Shown here: positions 59,630 to 64,000 of the stretch, in pieces
Numbering within the stretch: position 1 is the stretch's first letter
Layout of the letters: every line of letters begins with the position of its first letter
Assembly (NCBI GenBank): GCA_014584575.1
Contig: JACTMP010000076.1
Location: forward strand, 1 to 64,000
Direction of reading: 5' to 3'
Source: Chloroflexota bacterium
GTDB lineage: Bacteria; Chloroflexota; Anaerolineae; Promineifilales; Promineifilaceae
Length of the DNA stretch: 64,000 nt
Position numbers and translations under genes: made by a program
Notes under the pieces: generated by a model
What the model was told of the DNA's origin: nothing
What the model saw: only the letters and a program-made list of their open reading frames with translations
The model's database searches: none

Positions 59630-61785
59630 TGATGGGTACGCGGCAGCCTGACGGTGACTGTGCTGCCCATCCCTGGTTCACTCTCGACCACAATTTGCCC
59701 GCCATGTTGTTCCACAATGCCAAAACCGATGGTGAGACCCAACCCGGAGCGTTCTGGCCTGGTAGAGAAAAAAGGCTCGAAGATGTGGGGGAGCACATCG
59801 GGGGCAATGCCTTCGCCGGAATCTGCGAAAATCGCTTCCACGTAACGGCCGTGCGTCCGGGTGGTGATGCTTAACGCGCCGGGCAAATCCGCCATGGCGT
59901 CAAAAGCATTGAGCATGATAGCCATAAACACCTGCCCTATCTGGTCCGGTATGATGGGGACAGGCGGTACATCCGACCCCAGAAATTGTTTGATGGTGAC
60001 GTTGTGGTGAATGACGTGTTTGTGCGTTAACTGCACCACTTGGCTGATGATGGTGTTGATGTTGGCCGGTTCAAATTCGCCGGCCGACGGCCGTGCAAAA
60101 TCCAAAATGCGCGTCACAATATCCACCAGACGTTCCACCTCTTCGCCGGCCATGCCCAGGTATTCCGCCTGTTTTTCCGGCCCCAAATCAAAATGGGTGG
60201 CTAACTGCAAACAACTGTGAATGGCTTGCAGCGGGTTGTTGATTTCATGCGCTAACGAGGCGGCCAGCCGCCCGGTGGCGGCCAGTTTTTCGCTTTGAAT
60301 ACTTTGCGCCTGAGACTGCTGTAACTGTCGGATTAGCTCCGCCTGCTTTTGGTAAAGGCGGGTGTTTTCAATGGCAATGGCAATTGACGTGGCTGCCGAA
60401 CTGACCAGCGCCAGGTCAACCATGTCAAAATCGCCGGATCGTTTATTCAGCAGTTCCACAGCGCCAATAACCCGGTCGTGGACGACGAGAGGAACGCACA
60501 AAATAGAGCGGGTTTGTTTACCGGTGAGTTGATCGATCTGGGAGTAAAATCTGGGGTGGTTTTTAACATCGTTTACCAGTAACGGCTGCCCATGTTTGAT
60601 AACCTCCCCCACAATGCCCTGGCCTGGTTCCAGCCTGGTCAGGTTGAGGTCGGGTTCAGGCGTCAATGAATGCATGAAGATGAGCTTACCGGTCTCATCA
60701 TCCAACAATACAATGGATCCCAATTCCACCTGAATCATGCTCTGGATGGCATCCATGGCCTCCATAAGCACCTGCTCCATGGCCAGCGAAGAACTCATGG
60801 CCTGCGCCATGGTATACAGTTGTTCGGCATGTTGGCGGCGGTCTTTTTCCCTGGCCAGTAGTTGTGTGTTTTCGGCAGCGACCGTGCGTAACTGATTGTT
60901 GCTTTCTTGAATGTCTTGAAAGAGGTAGATGTTGGTGAGGGTAATAGCCAGTTGGACGCTGAGAATTTCAATGGCCGGTGTGACACCCGGCGGAATATGG
61001 TCGGCGTGTTCGATGACGATGACGCCTAACAGCATATTGTCACGCATGATGGGAATGGCGGCTTCTTGCAGGCATTGGATGGTGCGCCTGATGGGTTGCT
61101 GCTGCCGTAAGATGGAGGGCAACGGCCGTGCCGCATCCGGTTTTGCGCCATTAGAATGGGCTGCCAGCGTCAGGCTTTCATCCTCGTGAGCGCATAAATA
61201 AATAGCGCAGCCAATACAATCAAAATAGTGAACAACGCTTTCCACCGTCTCATGCAGCATGGCGTCTAGATCAAGATATTGGGTAATCATGGCCCCAATG
61301 GCGTTGATGGCCCGCAAGTGCTGTTCCTGCACCTTGATCCGGTATTCCGCCTGGCGCTTTTGGGTACGCAGGCGCCTTATCTGCCGGTAAACGGCCAGCC
61401 GCGCCACTATTTCTTCTGGGGGAAATGGTTTTTCCAGGTAATCATCTGCATCCAGCGCGATCCACTCGCTGCGTTCTGTGGCATCAGCCGGCGTAGACAT
61501 GATGATGATGGGAGCATCGGCCGTTTCTGGCTGTGTGCGCAGCCATTGTAAAGCCGCGCGCCCATCCAGGTCTGCCATCATCCCCGCCAGCAGCACCAGG
61601 TCATACGGCCGTTGCCGTTCCTCCCTCCCCTCCTCTGAAAACAGGCGGTTTAACGTAGCAAAATCACGCGCTACCGTCAGCCCATATCGCTGCCTGACCA
61701 ATATCATATTGATCAGATCGGTGAATTGCACATCATCATCTACAACGAGAATATGGGATAGGGTGGCTGTTTCTTTACCCATCAT
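59626..61785 (-). CDS. Soluble hybrid histidine kinase: receiver - GAF - GAF - HisKA - HATPase
   Basis: 719 residues without membrane helices. The N-terminal receiver keeps HILVVDDDVQ and EKPFPP, but the phospho-acceptor position reads VLLAGMM (Ala for Asp), so it is a pseudo-receiver. Two GAF domains follow (about 165-300; 330-480). The kinase core has the phospho-His in ASLAHEINNPLQA and a HATPase with VFMAIMLNAFDAM and GEGIAPDVL. It is coupled to the OmpR-type regulator downstream. GAF domains suggest a small-molecule or redox signal. Confidence 0.9.
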   Translation of the reverse strand: MMGKETATLSHILVVDDDVQFTDLINMILVRQRYGLTVARDFATLNRLFSEEGREERQRPYDLVLLAGMMADLDGRAALQWLRTQPETADAPIIIMSTPADATERSEWIALDADDYLEKPFPPEEIVARLAVYRQIRRLRTQKRQAEYRIKVQEQHLRAINAIGAMITQYLDLDAMLHETVESVVHYFDCIGCAIYLCAHEDESLTLAAHSNGAKPDAARPLPSILRQQQPIRRTIQCLQEAAIPIMRDNMLLGVIVIEHADHIPPGVTPAIEILSVQLAITLTNIYLFQDIQESNNQLRTVAAENTQLLAREKDRRQHAEQLYTMAQAMSSSLAMEQVLMEAMDAIQSMIQVELGSIVLLDDETGKLIFMHSLTPEPDLNLTRLEPGQGIVGEVIKHGQPLLVNDVKNHPRFYSQIDQLTGKQTRSILCVPLVVHDRVIGAVELLNKRSGDFDMVDLALVSSAATSIAIAIENTRLYQKQAELIRQLQQSQAQSIQSEKLAATGRLAASLAHEINNPLQAIHSCLQLATHFDLGPEKQAEYLGMAGEEVERLVDIVTRILDFARPSAGEFEPANINTIISQVVQLTHKHVIHHNVTIKQFLGSDVPPVPIIPDQIGQVFMAIMLNAFDAMADLPGALSITTRTHGRYVEAIFADSGEGIAPDVLPHIFEPFFSTRPERSGLGLTIGFGIVEQHGGQIVVESEPGMGSTVTVRLPRTHH

Positions 61786-61987
61786 TTTACCTGGCCGATA
61801 TACTGCGACGTGACAAACCTCTCAACTTATCACGTCCATTAGGGTCAAGCCAATTGCGCAACAAATAACATAAAAAATCAGCAAAGTCCATAGCGAATAT
61901 GGTAAAATGGGTTGGAGGTGATGTGGCCTCAATCTTTAAACCACCCAGACCATGAACCTTTCGGGTGGGAGCCGGGGAGATGAGAAG

Positions 61988-64000
61988 GTGGCTTTAGCAA
62001 GAGCATTAAAAGAATGTGCCCGTGTTTTGAATAGTACACTGGCCTATGAAGAAGTATTAGATCAAGTTATTTCATTTGCCGGCCGCGTCATTCCCCACGA
62101 CGCCACCAGCATTTTGCTGATCAACGGCGGTCATATAGTGGTGCAAAGGGCTTCTGGTTATGAAAAGTACCAATCTGAGCCGTTTTCCTGGAAAATGCCC
62201 ATTGCCGAAACATGCAACCTCCGTCATATGTTGGCAAGCAAACGGCCCGTTGTCATTCCCGATACCCACCAAAACCCCCACTGGATTGTGACACCTGAAA
62301 ACAGATGGATTCGTTCCTATGCAGGCGCGCCGATCATTGTTGAGGATGTGGTGACTGGTTTCCTTAACTTTGACAACGCCATATCGGGTTTTTACACTGC
62401 TGATTTAGATTTAGAGGATACGCTGCTGGCATTTGCCGATCAGGTAGCCATTGCCTTGCGCAATGCCCGGCTATATGAACAGACTCGCCAGGAAATTCTG
62501 GAACGGCAGCAGATCGAACAAACCTTGCGTGCCAGTGAGGCCCGTTTCAAGGTTGTGTCTGAACTTATGTCTGATTACGCCTATGCCGGCCATTTTGCCT
62601 CCGATGGCAATTTTGAGTTCGATTGGATCACAGGCGCTGTAATCCGCATCACTGGTTACTCGAATGCGGAGCTAATGCATGGGGAATTGTGGAGAAAACT
62701 GATCTTCCCAGAGGATTTGCCCATGGTCAGAAGACAATTCCGCCAGGTAAAAGCAGGTGCGCCACGAAAAATGCTCCTGCGCCTGACTGACAGGAACGGC
62801 GACATGCACTGGATTGAAGATCATATGTATCCAGTGTGGGATGACAACCAAGAATATGTGGTTGGTGTAATTGGCGCAGCGCGAGACATTACGGAACAGC
62901 GACAAATCGAAGAGGCCATGCTGCGGGCGCAAAAGCTGGAGAGCCTGGGAGTATTAGCCAGTGGTATTGCCCATGACTTCAACAATCTGCTCATGGCGAT
63001 TATGGGCCAGGGCACACTGGCCTCTTTGAAAGCCTGTCAGCCCCAGGCTGCCCGCCAACATCTGGACAATGTACTGCAAACAGTTGAAAGGGCGGCTCTG
63101 CTCACGCGACAGCTATTAGCCTATACGGGAAAGGGGCTTGCTGCTACTGAACCGATCAATCTGAATCATCTCATTGAGCAAAATGTGACTATATTACAGG
63201 CGGCGTTGCCTAAAAATGTCGTCTTAGAAATGAACCTGAAACCAAAGCTGCCTAATGTGTTGGCCGATCCGGGGCAAATGCAGCAGGTGGTGATGAATCT
63301 GATCGTTAATGCGGCCGAAGCGTATAACGGCCGTGCCGGTAAAGTTACAATCGTCACGGACGTAAAGAACGTGACGCCGGAAATCCCACAAAGCCCATCC
63401 CAACCCCAGAATGGGCATGAGACACAAGTTGTTCATATGGCGGTGATGGATGAAGGAGTAGGAATGTGTATTGAAACCCAGAAGCGCATTTTTGATCCAT
63501 TTTACACCACAAAATTGACCGGGCGTGGTTTAGGGTTAGCCGCTGTTTTGGGCATTATCAATAATCATCAGGGCACCATTCAATTGGAAAGCGAGTTGGG
63601 CAAAGGCACCACATTTCATGTGTTTTTACCGACCACCACGGCCGAGGAGGCGCCGCCTGCCTCGAAGCCGCAAGCGCCAACGGCCGTGCACTCCGGCCTG
63701 ATTCTGGTAGTAGATGATGAGCCGGTTATCCGCTCTGCCCTCGTTGACTTGCTCAGACTGAACGGGTTTACCACCCTCTCCGCCGAAAACGGCCAGACGG
63801 GGCTGGCATTGTTTGCCGCACACCATCAGGAGATTGACCTGGTGGTGATGGATATGACCATGCCTGTGTTGTCCGGCGAAGCTGCTTATTATCAAATGGT
63901 GGATTTGCGGGATGACATCCCGGTCATCTTCCTATCCGGGTATGAGGAAGAAGACACTTTTCGGCACAAAGTTGATCGAAGAAGGACGCGCTTTTTGCAC
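61988..64000 (+). CDS. Hybrid histidine kinase: GAF - PAS - HisKA - HATPase - receiver (3' end outside window)
   Basis: At least 671 codons with no stop before the window edge. GAF (about 1-150: ARVLNSTLAYEEVLDQVISF, FLNFDNA), PAS/PAC (about 180-310: VIRITGYSNAELMHGELW, VVGVIGAARDITEQRQ), HisKA with SGIAHDFNNLLMA (the NtrB-like variant), HATPase (VVMNLIVNAAEAY, DEGVGM, GRGLGLAAVLG) and a C-terminal receiver (LVVDDEPVIRSAL, VVMDMTMPVLSG). I start at the GTG at 61988, which has GGGGAG at 8 nt; an in-frame ATG lies at 61952. The receiver is incomplete at the window edge. Confidence 0.88.
   Translation, partial: MALARALKECARVLNSTLAYEEVLDQVISFAGRVIPHDATSILLINGGHIVVQRASGYEKYQSEPFSWKMPIAETCNLRHMLASKRPVVIPDTHQNPHWIVTPENRWIRSYAGAPIIVEDVVTGFLNFDNAISGFYTADLDLEDTLLAFADQVAIALRNARLYEQTRQEILERQQIEQTLRASEARFKVVSELMSDYAYAGHFASDGNFEFDWITGAVIRITGYSNAELMHGELWRKLIFPEDLPMVRRQFRQVKAGAPRKMLLRLTDRNGDMHWIEDHMYPVWDDNQEYVVGVIGAARDITEQRQIEEAMLRAQKLESLGVLASGIAHDFNNLLMAIMGQGTLASLKACQPQAARQHLDNVLQTVERAALLTRQLLAYTGKGLAATEPINLNHLIEQNVTILQAALPKNVVLEMNLKPKLPNVLADPGQMQQVVMNLIVNAAEAYNGRAGKVTIVTDVKNVTPEIPQSPSQPQNGHETQVVHMAVMDEGVGMCIETQKRIFDPFYTTKLTGRGLGLAAVLGIINNHQGTIQLESELGKGTTFHVFLPTTTAEEAPPASKPQAPTAVHSGLILVVDDEPVIRSALVDLLRLNGFTTLSAENGQTGLALFAAHHQEIDLVVMDMTMPVLSGEAAYYQMVDLRDDIPVIFLSGYEEEDTFRHKVDRRRTRFLH

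Overview
The window looks like a chromosomal segment of a Chloroflexota bacterium (Anaerolineae/Ardenticatenia-like). This is inferred from the gene content: an F420/LLM-type oxidoreductase, multi-domain GAF/REC histidine kinases, a NACHT-FGE protein, secreted proteins carrying a YLPxxxxP motif, and MglA/Roadblock modules. GC is moderately high, about 55-60% by eye. The most striking compositional feature is the octamer palindrome ACGGCCGT. I count roughly 100-110 copies by hand, mostly inside genes, which resembles the HIP1 repeats of cyanobacteria.

Layout. 0.2-5.4 kb: deoxynucleoside kinase, a secreted protein, and a GntR regulator followed by protocatechuate 3,4-dioxygenase subunits (pcaH, pcaG) and a MetE-like methyltransferase. 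5.5-16.6 kb: tRNA-Gly, an ECF sigma factor, ftsH, an enoyl-CoA hydratase-family gene, a sugar-type ABC ATPase, a Ser/Thr kinase divergent from an FHA-winged-helix regulator, an amine oxidase and parB. 16.7-22.0 kb: an ABC-2 exporter (two permeases, an ATPase and a large membrane-anchored protein).

22.1-31.0 kb: a minus-strand bacterial microcompartment (BMC) operon of the sugar-phosphate-utilizing (SPU) type. The order of transcription is lepB, an RpiB-like isomerase, deoC, a YgiT-like zinc finger, a CcmP-like double BMC shell protein, BMC-H, BMC-P, a CoA-acylating aldehyde dehydrogenase, an unknown protein, a REC-ParA/CpaE-like ATPase, BMC-T, two more BMC-P and a DUF503 gene. All three enzymes begin with a short amphipathic helix and a linker, as expected of encapsulated cargo. 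The likely pathway is pentose phosphate isomerisation or aldol cleavage to acetaldehyde, which is oxidised to acetyl-CoA inside the shell. No phosphotransacylase or alcohol dehydrogenase is encoded nearby.

31.2-44.7 kb: a hybrid histidine kinase, a secreted beta-propeller-like protein, PBP1A, thioredoxin, an LLM oxidoreductase, a PIN toxin-antitoxin pair, and a di-haem peroxidase fused to a parallel beta-helix next to a haem lipoprotein. 44.7-53.7 kb: a truncated reverse transcriptase of the diversity-generating-retroelement (DGR) type downstream of a NACHT-FGE protein whose C-terminus resembles a DGR variable region, an M50-like membrane protein, a second PIN pair, and a 1079-residue M50 protease with two cyclic-nucleotide-binding domains. 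53.9-64 kb: a signalling cluster with a REC-Roadblock-HATPase protein, MglA-type GTPase, three Roadblock proteins, two protoglobins, a response regulator and two hybrid kinases, the last cut by the window end.

Many intergenic gaps carry perfect or near-perfect hairpins. Many of these are built from iterated 6-8-nt words followed by their inverse, with a different word at different sites. Several run into coding sequence at protein termini or linkers.
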